From positions 1 through 52,933 of the forward strand of contig NZ_SMJZ01000033.1 in assembly GCF_004348345.1 (NCBI RefSeq): DNA of 52,933 nucleotides, in the 5' to 3' direction. This document shows, piece after piece, positions 32,769 to 41,693 of the stretch. The stretch is from Nonomuraea longispora. Lineage in GTDB: Bacteria; Actinomycetota; Actinomycetes; Streptosporangiales; Streptosporangiaceae. Both the position numbers and the translations under genes were made by a program. The first letter of the stretch is position 1. Each line of letters opens with the position of its first letter. The notes beneath the pieces were generated by a model. The model did no database searches. It was not told the origin of the DNA and saw only the letters and a list, made by a program, of their open reading frames with translations.

Positions 32769-34866
32769 CGGCCTCGCGCATGTCGCGCAGTTCGCGCTTC
32801 AGCTCCTTGATCTCGTCGCGCAACCGGGCGGCCACCTCGAACTGCAGGTCGGCCGCCGACTGGTGCATCTGCTCGGTCAGTGAGTCGATCAGGGACTCCA
32901 TCTGGGCCCTCGGCATGTCGCCGGCGATGGCCTTGGCGTGCTGGCCGGCCTGCCGGGCGGCGAAGCCGGGCACCGGTGCCTTGCCGCGCGACTGCTGGCG
33001 GCCCCCGCCGAGCAGCCGGTCGGTGTCGGCGTCCTCGCGCTGCAGCGAGTCGAGGATGTCGGCGATCTTCTTGCGCAGGGGCTGCGGGTCGAGGCCGTTG
33101 GCTTCGTTGTAGGCGATCTGCTTGGCCCTGCGCCGGTTGGTCTCGTCGATCGCCCGCTCCATCGACGGGGTGACCTTGTCGGCGTACATGTGGACCTGGC
33201 CGGAGACGTTACGGGCGGCGCGGCCGATGGTCTGGATCAGGGACGTCTCCGAGCGGAGGAAGCCCTCCTTGTCGGCGTCGAGGATCGACACCAGCGAGAC
33301 CTCGGGCAGGTCGAGACCCTCGCGCAGGAGGTTGATGCCGACGAGCACGTCGAACTCGCCGGTGCGCAGCTCGCGCAGCAGCTCGATGCGGCGCAGCGTG
33401 TCGACCTCGCTGTGGAGGTAGCGGACCCGGATGCCGAGCTCCAGGAGGTAGTCGGTCAGGTCTTCCGACATCTTCTTGGTCAGCGTGGTGACCAGGACGC
33501 GTTCGTCACGCTCGGCCCGCTCGCGGATCTCGTGGACCAGGTCGTCGATCTGGCCCTTGGTGGGCTTGACGACGATCTCGGGGTCGACCAGGCCGGTCGG
33601 GCGGATGACCTGCTCGACGACCTCGCCCTTGACCCGGCCCAGCTCGTAGGGCCCGGGAGTGGCCGACAGGTAGACCGTCTGCCCGATGCGCTCCAGGAAC
33701 TCCTCCCACTTGAGCGGCCGGTTGTCGAGCGCCGACGGCAGCCGGAACCCGTGCTCGACCAGCGTGCGCTTGCGCGAGGCGTCGCCTTCGTACATGGCGC
33801 CGATCTGCGGCACGGTCTGGTGGGACTCGTCGAGCACCAGGACGAAATCCTCGGGGAAGTAGTCGAGCAGCGTGTTGGGGGCGCTGCCGGCCTCGCGGCC
33901 GTCCATGTGGCGCGAGTAGTTCTCGATGCCGGAGCAGGTGCCGATCTGACGCATCATCTCGATGTCGTACGTCGTGCGCATGCGCAGCCGCTGCGCCTCC
34001 AGCAGCTTGCCCTGCCGCTCCAGCTCCGACAGGCGTTCGGCCAGCTCCGCCTCGATGCCCGCCACGGCGGCCGCCATGCGCTGCTCACCCGCGACGTAGT
34101 GGGAGGCGGGGAAGATGTAGAGCTCTTCGTCCTCGGTGATGATCTCGCCGGTCAGCGGGTGCATGGTGCAGAGCTTCTCGATCTCGTCGCCGAACATCTC
34201 GATGCGCACGGCCAGCTCTTCGTATTTCGGGATGATCTCGATCGTGTCGCCGCGCACCCGGAACGTGCCCCGCGTGAAGGCGAGGTCGTTGCGGGTGTAC
34301 TGCATGTCGACCAGGCGGCGCAGCAGTTGGTCGCGGTCGACGTCCATCCCGACGCGGAGCCTGGCCATGCGGTCGACGTATTCCTGCGGCGTGCCCAGGC
34401 CGTAGATGCACGACACGGAGGCGACCACGATGGTGTCGCGCCGGGTGAGCAGCGAGTTGGTCGCCGAGTGGCGCAGGCGCTCGACCTCGTCGTTGATCGA
34501 GGAGTCCTTCTCGATGTAGGTGTCGCTCTGCGGGACGTAGGCCTCAGGCTGGTAGTAGTCGTAGTAGGAGACGAAGTATTCGACCGCGTTGTTGGGCAGC
34601 ATCTCGCGCAGCTCGTTGGCGAACTGCGCGGCCAGGGTCTTGTTGGGCTGCATCACGAGAGCGGGCCGCTGCAGGCGCTCGATCAGCCAGGCGATCGTGG
34701 CCGTCTTGCCGGTGCCGGTGGCGCCCAGCAGCACGCTGTCCTTCTCTCCGGCCTTGACGCGGTGCTCCAGCTCGGCGATGGCCGTCGGCTGGTCGCCGGA
34801 GGGAGTCATCTCGGTGACGACCTCGAAGGGCGCCACCTTCCGCTGCAAATCTGTGACCGGTCGCAT
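32758..34866 (-). CDS. uvrB: UvrABC excinuclease subunit B
   Basis: Damage-verification helicase of nucleotide excision repair. The 702-residue protein shows Walker A GATGTGKT (48-55), beta-hairpin [15 protein letters not shown] (from about 101), [41 protein letters not shown] and a C-terminal UVR motif ([12 protein letters not shown]). ATG 34866 is chosen: TACAGT (34879-34874) lies seven bases upstream as a -10 box, overlapping the alternative GTG at 34875, which makes the longer start unlikely. The message is probably leaderless. All helicase motifs are intact. Confidence 0.97.
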   Translation of the reverse strand: MRPVTDLQRKVAPFEVVTEMTPSGDQPTAIAELEHRVKAGEKDSVLLGATGTGKTATIAWLIERLQRPALVMQPNKTLAAQFANELREMLPNNAVEYFVSYYDYYQPEAYVPQSDTYIEKDSSINDEVERLRHSATNSLLTRRDTIVVASVSCIYGLGTPQEYVDRMARLRVGMDVDRDQLLRRLVDMQYTRNDLAFTRGTFRVRGDTIEIIPKYEELAVRIEMFGDEIEKLCTMHPLTGEIITEDEELYIFPASHYVAGEQRMAAAVAGIEAELAERLSELERQGKLLEAQRLRMRTTYDIEMMRQIGTCSGIENYSRHMDGREAGSAPNTLLDYFPEDFVLVLDESHQTVPQIGAMYEGDASRKRTLVEHGFRLPSALDNRPLKWEEFLERIGQTVYLSATPGPYELGRVKGEVVEQVIRPTGLVDPEIVVKPTKGQIDDLVHEIRERAERDERVLVTTLTKKMSEDLTDYLLELGIRVRYLHSEVDTLRRIELLRELRTGEFDVLVGINLLREGLDLPEVSLVSILDADKEGFLRSETSLIQTIGRAARNVSGQVHMYADKVTPSMERAIDETNRRRAKQIAYNEANGLDPQPLRKKIADILDSLQREDADTDRLLGGGRQQSRGKAPVPGFAARQAGQHAKAIAGDMPRAQMESLIDSLTEQMHQSAADLQFEVAARLRDEIKELKRELRDMREAGVE

Positions 34867-34902
34867 AGTGCCCACTGTAGGCGGCCGGACTGACAGAAAG
34901 CG

Positions 34903-35136
34903 TCATGCGGACCACTCGCCGATCCTCGGGAACGGGCTGGTGGAGAAGACCACTTCGACGGGCACCTCGAAATACGCGGCGATGCGCAGCGCGAGGTGGA
35001 GGCTGGGGCTGTACTCGCCGCGTTCGAGATATCCGACGGTCTGGTAGTGGACGCCCAGGGCGTCGGCGAGCTGCCTGCGGGTCACGTCCCGCTCCGCACG
35101 CAGCAACGCGATGCGGTTGTGGACGGTCTCGCTCAT
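34903..35136 (-). CDS. Small XRE-family (Cro/CI-type) regulator
   Basis: A 77-residue single-domain helix-turn-helix protein. The DNA-binding unit reads VTRRQLADALGVHYQTVGYL, followed by ERGEYSPSLHLALRIAAYFE and VPVEVVFSTSPFPRI, like the YozG/Cro-type small regulators. ATG 35136 is used. It is divergent from the two SPFH genes with about 157 bp between starts, a region that is less G/C-rich than its surroundings and carries a short palindrome. It probably regulates itself and the SPFH-Spo0M genes, or the C-terminal tail may sense a partner; this is inference from layout. Confidence 0.85.
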   Translation of the reverse strand: MSETVHNRIALLRAERDVTRRQLADALGVHYQTVGYLERGEYSPSLHLALRIAAYFEVPVEVVFSTSPFPRIGEWSA

Positions 35137-35167
35137 CGACTCCCTTGCCTGCGGCACCGGCGTAGTA

Positions 35168-35180
35168 GTACGTGCCGTAC
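35168..35180. promoter_or_regulatory. Palindrome GTACG-TGC-CGTAC, candidate XRE operator
   Basis: A 13-bp inverted repeat with 5-bp arms, 32 bases upstream of the XRE start and 114 upstream of the first SPFH gene. Position and symmetry suit an autoregulatory site; arms are short, so chance is possible. Confidence 0.35.
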
Positions 35181-35293
35181 ACAAGCAGCACACCTGCTAC
35201 GAACAGCAATACATATGTGATGCCGCACTGCAAGCGATCAGCAAGTCATACCCGATACGGTCGAAATCGCCTGTAGCGGAAAAGGAAGGTTCA

Positions 35294-36928
35294 ATGTCAC
35301 GTCCCAGAGAGGCACTACGCCAAGCAGGTCAGGGCATAGCCCAAGCGGTGGCGCAAGGGGGTGACGTACGCCAGGCAGTGGGTCAGGCCGCGGAGCAGTT
35401 CGCCGGCCAGGTGGGGCCTCAGGGCCGGCTCCAAGAAGGCCAGGCACAGAGTTTCGCGCTGAACCCGCACGACTTCGCGGCCGCCCGTGACGGCGGCGCG
35501 TCGATCGGCACGCTCATCGAGGCCAGGACGGCGTCGCTGAACGAGGCCGGCGAGATCGTCAACCGCAGCTTCGCCGACAACGGCATGCACGTCATCTCGC
35601 CCGTGGTGATCCCCAAGGGCAGCACCGCGAAGGTGATCGTGCCCCTCGGCATCCTCGTGGTGCTGGGCCTGATCGGCGCGCTGGGCAACGTCATCCCGAA
35701 CACCGACCTGATCTTCGGCCCGCACTACTGGTTCGTACTGGTCCTGGCCGCGGTGTTCCTGTGGTGGCGGCGCAGCGTGGTGATGGTGCCGGAGGGCTGC
35801 AAGGCGCTGATCACCAAGTTCGGCAAGCTGGTGCACATCGCGGACCCCGGCCGGGTGACGCTGTTCAACCCGTGGAAGCGGGTCAGCTACATCGTCAACA
35901 CCACGCGCGAATACCCGTTCAACGCGCCGATCAGCGAAGCGCCGACCCAGCAGGGCGTCAAGGCGAGCGTCGACCTGTTCCTGCAGTTCAGGATCGAGAA
36001 CCCGGCCGAGTTCATCTTCGTGCTGGGCTCGGTCAGCGGCTTCCAGTCCAAGCTGCAGAACGCCATCAGCGAGGTCACCCGCTCCCTCATCTACGCCCAG
36101 CGGGCCGAGGATATCTACGACCTGGTGGGCGAGAGCACCGTGGGCATGCTGGAGAGTCTCAACCAGCAGTTCCTGCCCGCCGTACGCCTCACCGACGTGA
36201 ACATCACGCACGCCGAGCCCTCCAGCCAGGAATACCGCATGGACCTGGCAGCCCCGGAGATGGTCCGCGTCGCCAAGGAGGCCTACACCTACGAGTACGA
36301 GCTCAACCTGCGCAAGGAGCAGAACGAAGGTGACCTGGTCAAGGAGCTGGCGACGCTGCAGGAGACGCTGAGCGCCATCCAGGCCGAGATCGCCGGCTAC
36401 CAGGCCCGCATGGACACGGCGCTCGAACGCGCCACCCACCAGGCCACGGCGCAGGCCAGGCAGCGGCTGGTCGAGGCCGAGTCCACGGCCAACGCCAACG
36501 CCGCGCTTTTGGAGGCGCAGGCGCTGGACATCAGGGCGCTGTCGGCCGCGGAGGCGCCCGAGATCCTCGACTACCGCTTCCAGCAGGACCTGCTGACCAA
36601 GCTGGAGTCCGTCTCGGCCCGGATGCCGCAGGTGGTGCAGGTGGGCGAGCACACCGACATCGACTTCCTGGCCCTGGCGCAGCAGCTCGTGGGCGGGAAG
36701 GGCGCGGTGCTGTTCTCCCCCGAGGACATGGCCGCCATCCGCTCCAGGCTCGACGAGATCGGCGCGCGCGTCGCGGGCCGGGAGGACGAGATCGTCGCCC
36801 TGCTCAAGAAGGCCGCCGCCGACGTGGGCGAGTCCGTGGAGCCGCCGAAACCCGACCCGGAGCTCGAACGCACCGTCGAACGCCTCCTGCCGGGCGGCGG
36901 CCGGGCCCAGGGAAGTGAGCTCCTGTGA
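35294..36928 (+). CDS. SPFH (stomatin/prohibitin/flotillin) domain protein, 544 aa
   Basis: Has GGAAGG nine bases before ATG. Residues 1 to about 110 are polar with a Gln/Gly-rich start; a hydrophobic pair (VIVPLGILVVLGLIGALG and HYWFVLVLAAVFLWW, about 118-160) forms a membrane hairpin. The SPFH domain follows (VVMVPEGCKALITKFGKLVH, VKASVDLFLQFRIENPAEFI, SLIYAQRAEDIYDLVGE), then an Ala/Glu coiled coil (about 350-450) and an acidic C-terminal part (REDEIVALLKKAAADVGES). SPFH proteins form oligomeric cages or scaffolds that organise membrane microdomains. First of three plus-strand genes ending in spo0M. Confidence 0.88.
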   Translation: MSRPREALRQAGQGIAQAVAQGGDVRQAVGQAAEQFAGQVGPQGRLQEGQAQSFALNPHDFAAARDGGASIGTLIEARTASLNEAGEIVNRSFADNGMHVISPVVIPKGSTAKVIVPLGILVVLGLIGALGNVIPNTDLIFGPHYWFVLVLAAVFLWWRRSVVMVPEGCKALITKFGKLVHIADPGRVTLFNPWKRVSYIVNTTREYPFNAPISEAPTQQGVKASVDLFLQFRIENPAEFIFVLGSVSGFQSKLQNAISEVTRSLIYAQRAEDIYDLVGESTVGMLESLNQQFLPAVRLTDVNITHAEPSSQEYRMDLAAPEMVRVAKEAYTYEYELNLRKEQNEGDLVKELATLQETLSAIQAEIAGYQARMDTALERATHQATAQARQRLVEAESTANANAALLEAQALDIRALSAAEAPEILDYRFQQDLLTKLESVSARMPQVVQVGEHTDIDFLALAQQLVGGKGAVLFSPEDMAAIRSRLDEIGARVAGREDEIVALLKKAAADVGESVEPPKPDPELERTVERLLPGGGRAQGSELL

Positions 36929-36974
36929 GGAGAGAGCCGAACCGACGTGTCGATGAGGAGCGGGTGAGCGGCCG

Positions 36975-38216
36975 ATGAGCAGGGAATTCTCGAAGATCAA
37001 GGAGTCACTGGCCTCCTGGGGCGAGATCCGCCAGCTGCTGCGCGGCGGCGAGCAGGGCCAGCTCGTCCCCGTCGTGATCCCCAAGGACCGCCGCGGCTTC
37101 GCCTGGATGGCGCTGGTGTTCCTGGCGCTCTACTGCGCCGGCATGGCCGCGCTGACCGACCTCACGATCATTGCCGCGCTCGCGGCGCTGGTCTTCCTGG
37201 GCCTGGCGCTGCTCACGATGTGGCGCAAGGCGATCATCGAGATCGAGGAGGGCACCACCGGCGTACGCAGCCGCTGGGGCGCCATCACCAGCACGCTGCC
37301 CCCCGGCCGCCACTACCTCTGGCTGCCGTGGGACCGGGTGGACGCGGTCGTCGACACCTCGACCGAGATCCCCTACTCGGCGCCGATCGTGGCCTGCCCC
37401 ACGGCCGAGAACGTGCCGCTGAAGTCGATCGAGTTCTTCCTGAAGTTCCGCATCGTGGACCCGGTCGCGTTCGTCCGGACGATCGGCGCGGGCAACTTCG
37501 ACCTGGTGCTCTCCAGCGCGGTGCAGGACGCGATCAGGCAGCGCAGCCGCAGGGTCCACACCGAGCGTGCGTACGACCTGCGCGGCTCCGACGTCGGCGA
37601 CATGCAGGACGCGCTCAACCGCCAGCTCGGCAGGTACGGCGTGCGCATCACAGGCGCCAACATCCCCGACGTCCAACTGCCCGACCAGTACCAGCAGCAC
37701 CTGTCCACCCGGGAGAAGGTGGCCAAGGAGATGTCGGCGTACGAGCGCGAGTGGGAGCTGACCCGCAAGCGCCGCATCGACACGCTGCTCATGGAGATCG
37801 AGCGTTCCAAGAAGACCCGTGACGCCCGCGTGGTCGAGGTCAAGGCCGCCCACAACACCGCGCGCAAGGACGTGGCGCGCATGCTGGAGGAGCAGGAGAC
37901 CGAGGCGCAGCGGGTGACGTGGGAGATCGAGGCGCGCGGCAGGGCCGAGCTCACCGCCGCCGAGAACGAGGCCAAGGCGCTGCGCCGGCTGGCCGAGTCG
38001 TACCGGGACAACCGGGCGGTGCTGCAGTACGAGCTGGCTCGCAAGCGCCTCGACGTGGGCGCGAAACTGGCGGAGAACGCGCCCCAGCCGCTGGTCGTAC
38101 GCACCCAGCAGGGGCAGTCGGACTCCGCGCTCTCCACCCTCCTCCTGGCCCAGTTGCTCCCCCGCATCTCGGGCACGGGTTCCGGCCACGTGAACGGCCA
38201 CACACCTTCCTCATAG
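36975..38216 (+). CDS. Second SPFH domain protein, 413 aa
   Basis: Starts 46 bases after the first SPFH gene; GAGGAG lies upstream. Two hydrophobic segments (FAWMALVFLALYCAGMAAL and LTIIAALAALVFLGLALLTM, about residues 36-75) are followed by the SPFH domain (IIEIEEGTTGVRSRWGAITS, YLWLPWDRVDAVVDTSTEIP, SIEFFLKFRIVDPVAFVRTI, ERAYDLRGSDVGDMQDALNR) and a long charged coiled coil (about 230-370, rich in Arg/Glu). Its domain order mirrors the preceding protein but identity is low, so the pair may form a hetero-oligomeric scaffold (inference). The second hairpin then coil plan is as in flotillin/HflK-like proteins. Confidence 0.86.
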   Translation: MSREFSKIKESLASWGEIRQLLRGGEQGQLVPVVIPKDRRGFAWMALVFLALYCAGMAALTDLTIIAALAALVFLGLALLTMWRKAIIEIEEGTTGVRSRWGAITSTLPPGRHYLWLPWDRVDAVVDTSTEIPYSAPIVACPTAENVPLKSIEFFLKFRIVDPVAFVRTIGAGNFDLVLSSAVQDAIRQRSRRVHTERAYDLRGSDVGDMQDALNRQLGRYGVRITGANIPDVQLPDQYQQHLSTREKVAKEMSAYEREWELTRKRRIDTLLMEIERSKKTRDARVVEVKAAHNTARKDVARMLEEQETEAQRVTWEIEARGRAELTAAENEAKALRRLAESYRDNRAVLQYELARKRLDVGAKLAENAPQPLVVRTQQGQSDSALSTLLLAQLLPRISGTGSGHVNGHTPSS

Positions 38217-38226
38217 GAGAACCCCC

Positions 38227-39000
38227 ATGGTGTTCCGCAAGTTGATGGCCGCGTTCGGCGCGGGCGTCGAGGTTGACACGGTGCTGACCAACACGGGAGT
38301 ACGCCCCGGCGAGGTGCTGCGCGGAGTCGTGCACTTCCGCGGCGGCAAGGCGGCCTACAAGGTCGAGGGCATCCACATCGACCTGACGGCCGTCGTGGAG
38401 GTCGAGTCGGGCGACAGTGAGTACAAGTCGACCTACAGCTTCCTGCGCCAGCAGGTGTCGGGCCCGTTCCAGCTCGAAGCGGGCGCGCAGCACCAGCACC
38501 CGTTCGAGGTGACCATCCCGTGGGAGACGCCGATCAGCGCCATCGCGGGGCAGCCGCTGCGCGGGATGAGGCTCGGCGTGCAGACGGAGCTGGCGCTGGC
38601 GGGCGCGCTCGACAAGGGCGACCTCGACCCGCTGTTCGTCAGCCCGCTGCCCGCCCAGGAGCACCTGATCGCCGCGCTCGACCGGATGGGTTTCCGGTTC
38701 AAGAAGGCCGACCTGGAGCGCGGCACGCTGTACGGCTCGACGATGCCGTTCTTCCAGGAGATCGAGTACTACGCCGGCGGCAAGTGGCGGCGTTACTTCA
38801 ACGAGCTGGAAATGACGTTCATCGCCGGGCCCGGCCGGATGGACGTCATTCTGGAGGCCGACAAGCGCGGCGGCTTCCTGACCTCAGGCCATGACGCCTA
38901 CAACCGGTTCACCGTCCGGTACGACGACTCGTCCGGCGCGGCGGAGCAGGCCCTGGAGCGCGGGCTGGAGAAGATGGCCCGCCACCGCGGGTGGTTCTAG
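38227..39000 (+). CDS. spo0M: Spo0M (sporulation-control, arrestin-fold) protein
   Basis: A 257-residue cytoplasmic protein. MVFRKLMAAFGAGVEVDTVL, RPGEVLRGVVHFRGGKAAYK, IDLTAVVEVES, HQHPFEVTIPWETPISAI and the C-terminal FFQEIEYYAGGKWRRYFNE are characteristic of Spo0M, a two-lobed arrestin-like beta-sandwich. In Bacillus it affects sporulation and cell-division/cytoskeletal dynamics; its actinobacterial role is not settled. It follows SPFH2 by 10 bases (GGAG site), clearly the same operon. Its TAG stop shares the CTAG with the stop of the convergent methyltransferase. Confidence 0.93.
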   Translation: MVFRKLMAAFGAGVEVDTVLTNTGVRPGEVLRGVVHFRGGKAAYKVEGIHIDLTAVVEVESGDSEYKSTYSFLRQQVSGPFQLEAGAQHQHPFEVTIPWETPISAIAGQPLRGMRLGVQTELALAGALDKGDLDPLFVSPLPAQEHLIAALDRMGFRFKKADLERGTLYGSTMPFFQEIEYYAGGKWRRYFNELEMTFIAGPGRMDVILEADKRGGFLTSGHDAYNRFTVRYDDSSGAAEQALERGLEKMARHRGWF

Positions 39001-39782
39001 ACCCGCGTCACGGCCAGCAGGTGACCGCTGGCCCCGAGCAGCGACGGCTCGCACTCGACCCTGCGGGCGGCGTCGAGCAGCAGCTCACGCCGCCCGTCGT
39101 CGTCCAGCCAGGCGTTCACGTCACCGTAGAGCCAGAACACGCCTTCCACGCCGTAGCGGCGCGGCTCGGGCAGCCCGGCGTCGGCGAACTCGCCGGGGAT
39201 CTCCTCCGGGGTGTGCAGGTAGCCGCGGAATCCCGTCTCGACGGGTGAGATGATCGTCCCGGTGTCGACGGAGCGGTAGTCGGCGGCCCGCGCGGACTCC
39301 TGCGTGAACGTCCCGTGGTAGACGCTGTCGTGCAGCGCCGCGTACCTGCTGATGAAGGCGGCGGCGACCGTGCCGCCCGGCCGGGTGGCACGCCGTGCCT
39401 CGGCCAGCGCCCTGACACGGTCGGCGCGTTCCGGCAGGTGGTAGAGCGGCCCCAGCAGCAGCACCGCGTCGGCCTGGCCGCCGGGGACCGGCAGGTCGCG
39501 GGCGTCGCCGAGCCGCGCGCTCACCCCCGGCAGCGCCGCCGCCTCCTTGACGTGCAGGGACACCGGGTCGATCACCTCGACGGCGTACCCGTCGGCCGCC
39601 AGCCATTCGGCGTGCACGCCGGCGCCGCCCCCCACGTCGAGCACGCGCGCGGGCGCCGGGGGCAGGGTGCGGCGCAGCACGTCGCGCGTGCGGTGGAACT
39701 CCAGCCGGCCGCGCCCCTCGCGCAGCCGGGTCAGCTCTCCGCCGCGCTCGTAGTAGGCGCGGACGTCCGGATCCATGATCAT
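38997..39782 (-). CDS. SAM-dependent class I methyltransferase
   Basis: A 261-residue Rossmann methyltransferase. Motif I is VLDVGGGAGVHAEWLA, then VIDPVSLHV, GDARDLPVPGGQADAVLLLG (motif II) and ARRATRPGGTVAAAFISRY (motif III). The C-terminal half (EIPGEFADAGLPEPRRYGVE) resembles small-molecule methyltransferases of unknown substrate. Start at ATG 39782 or 39776. Convergent with spo0M: the two stops overlap in CTAG (38997-39000). Confidence 0.9.
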   Translation of the reverse strand: MIMDPDVRAYYERGGELTRLREGRGRLEFHRTRDVLRRTLPPAPARVLDVGGGAGVHAEWLAADGYAVEVIDPVSLHVKEAAALPGVSARLGDARDLPVPGGQADAVLLLGPLYHLPERADRVRALAEARRATRPGGTVAAAFISRYAALHDSVYHGTFTQESARAADYRSVDTGTIISPVETGFRGYLHTPEEIPGEFADAGLPEPRRYGVEGVFWLYGDVNAWLDDDGRRELLLDAARRVECEPSLLGASGHLLAVTRV

Positions 39783-39956
39783 GCCGCCCGATCCTACGTG
39801 CGGCCGCTGTCCGGGCTCGACGCATTTTCCGCCCGCCACGGCCGGGTGTCTGAGGAAAAATCCACACCCGTTGTGTGTCGTATGTCGATGAGTTCCGCCG
39901 CCGTTCGATGTCTATTTAGAGGGTGCCGGCGACGGCACGTGTGAGAGGAGCCCGAC

Positions 39957-40199
39957 ATGTTCACCACGACCGAGCTGGCCCAGGTGCTCTTCGCGACCTC
40001 CCTGCAGCCGTCGGACCGACTGTCCCCCGTCCAGATCCGCGAGACCGTGGACGAGCGGCTGTGCGCGTGCGGCGGCGACCTTGCCCGGTGCGCGGCGTAC
40101 GTGGCGCAGGAGGCCGGCGACCATCCCGAGACCTACGTGAGGCGGATGCGCTGGGCGCTGGACGCGGTCGCAGGCGCCTACATGCTGGCAGCCGCCTGA
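39957..40199 (+). CDS. Conserved actinobacterial hypothetical protein, 80 aa
   Basis: GAGAGGAG six bases before ATG gives a good ribosome site. The 80-residue product (MFTTTELAQVLFATSLQPSD, ERLCACGGDLARCAAYVAQE, MRWALDAVAGAYML) is helical, soluble and has three Cys in CACGGDLARC. I believe similar proteins occur in related actinobacteria, but no function is known to me. The leader contains a small hairpin with a GNRA loop, GTGCCG-GCGA-CGGCAC (39923-39938). Confidence 0.75.
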   Translation: MFTTTELAQVLFATSLQPSDRLSPVQIRETVDERLCACGGDLARCAAYVAQEAGDHPETYVRRMRWALDAVAGAYMLAAA

Positions 40200-40203
40200 C
40201 CCG

Positions 40204-40776
40204 TCACGCGTCGGTGGTGCCCGACATGGGACGGCCCAGCAGGCCCGCGGCCACGGCCGCCACGTGCGGGGCGAGGTCGTCGAGGTCGGCCTTGGCCAGC
40301 GCAGGGGTGGCCACGACCGAGCGCAGGATGCCGATGCCGACCAGCCAGGCGCTGAGCAGTTCCGCCCGCAGCTCGGCGTCGTCGCCCTCGGCCAGGTTCT
40401 CCAGCGCGCTGACGTAGGTGGTGCAGACCTCCTCCCGGATGCGCTGCCTGGTGTCCTCGTGGGCCGAGGAGCGCAGCATGGCGACCAGCGGGTGCTCGCC
40501 ACCGTAGCGGGTCCAGTCGGCGAAGATCACCGAACGCACCATGCGGGCGACCAGCTCCTCCTCCGGACCGTCGAGCAGGTCGGCGGGAATGTCGGCGGTG
40601 GCCTCGTCGAAGAGCCGCTTCTTGTTTCCGAAGTAGCGGAAGATCAGGCCGGCGTCGACGCCGGCGTCCCCGGCGATGTCGCGCACGCTCGTGGCGTCGT
40701 AGCCCTCGCGGGCGAAGCGCAGCCTGGCGGCCTCCAGCAGGCGCGCTTTGGTGGCCTCCCGGTCTCTCTTCCGCAC
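40204..40776 (-). CDS. TetR-family regulator
   Basis: A 190-residue repressor. Helix-turn-helix: TSVRDIAGDAGVDAGLIFRY followed by FGNKKRLFDEAT; the C-terminal ligand domain has VRSVIFADWTRYGGEHPLVA and LLSAWLVGIGILRSV. Its stop lies 4 bases past the end of the convergent 80-aa gene. Divergent from the SDR-like gene at 40872, whose promoter region carries inverted repeats, so it likely represses that gene and itself. Confidence 0.9.
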   Translation of the reverse strand: MRKRDREATKARLLEAARLRFAREGYDATSVRDIAGDAGVDAGLIFRYFGNKKRLFDEATADIPADLLDGPEEELVARMVRSVIFADWTRYGGEHPLVAMLRSSAHEDTRQRIREEVCTTYVSALENLAEGDDAELRAELLSAWLVGIGILRSVVATPALAKADLDDLAPHVAAVAAGLLGRPMSGTTDA

Positions 40777-40793
40777 GCGGGACTCCCCTCGTA

Positions 40794-40865
40794 GTCATCG
40801 ACCGTTGACATTGTACGGCCATGGTGTGTTACGTTCCCTCAAATCAGCGTTCGATGACTTGAGGG
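40794..40865. promoter_or_regulatory. SDR promoter flanked by nested inverted repeats (TetR target region)
   Basis: TTGACA (40805-40810) with TTACGT (40829-40834, 18-base spacer) is a good rightward promoter. GTCATCGA (40794-40801) and TCGATGAC (40851-40858) are perfect 8-bp inverted arms; CCCTCAA (40836-40842) and TTGAGGG (40859-40865) form another 7-bp pair whose second arm contains the Shine-Dalgarno GAGGGAG. Confidence 0.5.
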
Positions 40866-40871
40866 AGAAAT

Positions 40872-41690
40872 ATGCGGACATATGTCGTGTCGGGTGGCAC
40901 AGCCGGTATGGGAAGAGGGTTGGCCCGCCACTTCCTGCGGCGCGGCGACCAGGTGACGATCATCGGCAGCGACCCCGCGAAGGGGCGGCGGTTCCTCGAC
41001 CAGGCGGCCCGCGCCGGCGACCGGACCGCGTTCGTCCAGGCCGACCTGACCTCGGTCGCGGAGAACGTACGAGTGATCAAGGAGATCACGGCGCGGCACG
41101 AGTCACTGGACGGGCTCGTCCTCACCGCGATGCGGCACTTTCCCCGGCGGGTCGAGACCCCCGACGGCTTCGAGGCCACCTTCGCGCTCTACTACGTCAG
41201 CCGCACGGTGCTCGGCTACGGCCTGACCGGGCTGCTGGAGAAGGGCGAGAACCCGATGATCGTCAGCGTGTGCGGCGTCGGCGTCACCAAGGGCCGCATC
41301 CACTGGGACGACCTGTCGCTCAGGAACGGCTTCGGCCATATCAAGGCCGTGCTCCAGGCGGGCCGCGCCACCGACCTCCTCGGCGTCGCCTACTCCGCCG
41401 GCCATCCGGGCGGGCGTACGCGTTTCCTCCTGCACCACCCGGGCTTCACCGACAGCGGCGCCGACAGTCTCGGCGGGCCGGCCAAGGCCGTGGTCAAGGT
41501 GCTGGCCAGGTTCTTCGCCCAGCCGATCGAGAAGAGCATCCAGCCGATCATCGAGCTCATGGACGACGCGCCGGGCCGCGGCCTGCTCGCCTACGACCGG
41601 CGCACCCCGATCGACCCGTCGTTGCCGACCCTCGATCCGGGTGACGCGCGCCGGCTGTACGAGCGGACCGCCCACGTGCTGCGGCCGTGA
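40872..41690 (+). CDS. SDR-family protein, atypical
   Basis: A 272-residue Rossmann protein. The N-terminus TYVVSGGTAGMGRGLARHFL is a clear SDR TGxxxGxG variant and IIGSDPAKGRRFLD follows. LDGLVLTAMRHFP replaces the NNAG motif, and the usual Tyr-x-x-x-Lys is not obvious: the region reads GHIKAVLQAGRATDLLGVAY. Catalysis as a classical SDR is therefore doubtful; it resembles oxidoreductase-like proteins often called SDR in actinobacteria. Regulated, by position, by the divergent TetR. Confidence 0.82.
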   Translation: MRTYVVSGGTAGMGRGLARHFLRRGDQVTIIGSDPAKGRRFLDQAARAGDRTAFVQADLTSVAENVRVIKEITARHESLDGLVLTAMRHFPRRVETPDGFEATFALYYVSRTVLGYGLTGLLEKGENPMIVSVCGVGVTKGRIHWDDLSLRNGFGHIKAVLQAGRATDLLGVAYSAGHPGGRTRFLLHHPGFTDSGADSLGGPAKAVVKVLARFFAQPIEKSIQPIIELMDDAPGRGLLAYDRRTPIDPSLPTLDPGDARRLYERTAHVLRP

Positions 41691-41693
41691 GGC

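Noticed and set aside
32938..34893. 651-codon open frame antisense to uvrB
   Set aside because: Shadow of uvrB; composition Leu/Asp/His-rich typical of antisense high-GC frames, no domain.
35135..35233. Short minus-strand hydrophobic ORF (MQCGITYVLLFVAGVLL...) upstream of the XRE gene
   Set aside because: Its frame runs out of phase into the XRE and uvrB genes without its own stop, lacks G/C-third bias at its start and has no clear ribosome site; probably promoter DNA.
34903..39000. SPFH/XRE locus as a prophage or toxin-antitoxin module
   Set aside because: No phage structural genes, integrase or toxin-sized partner; the G/C content of the coding parts matches the neighbours.
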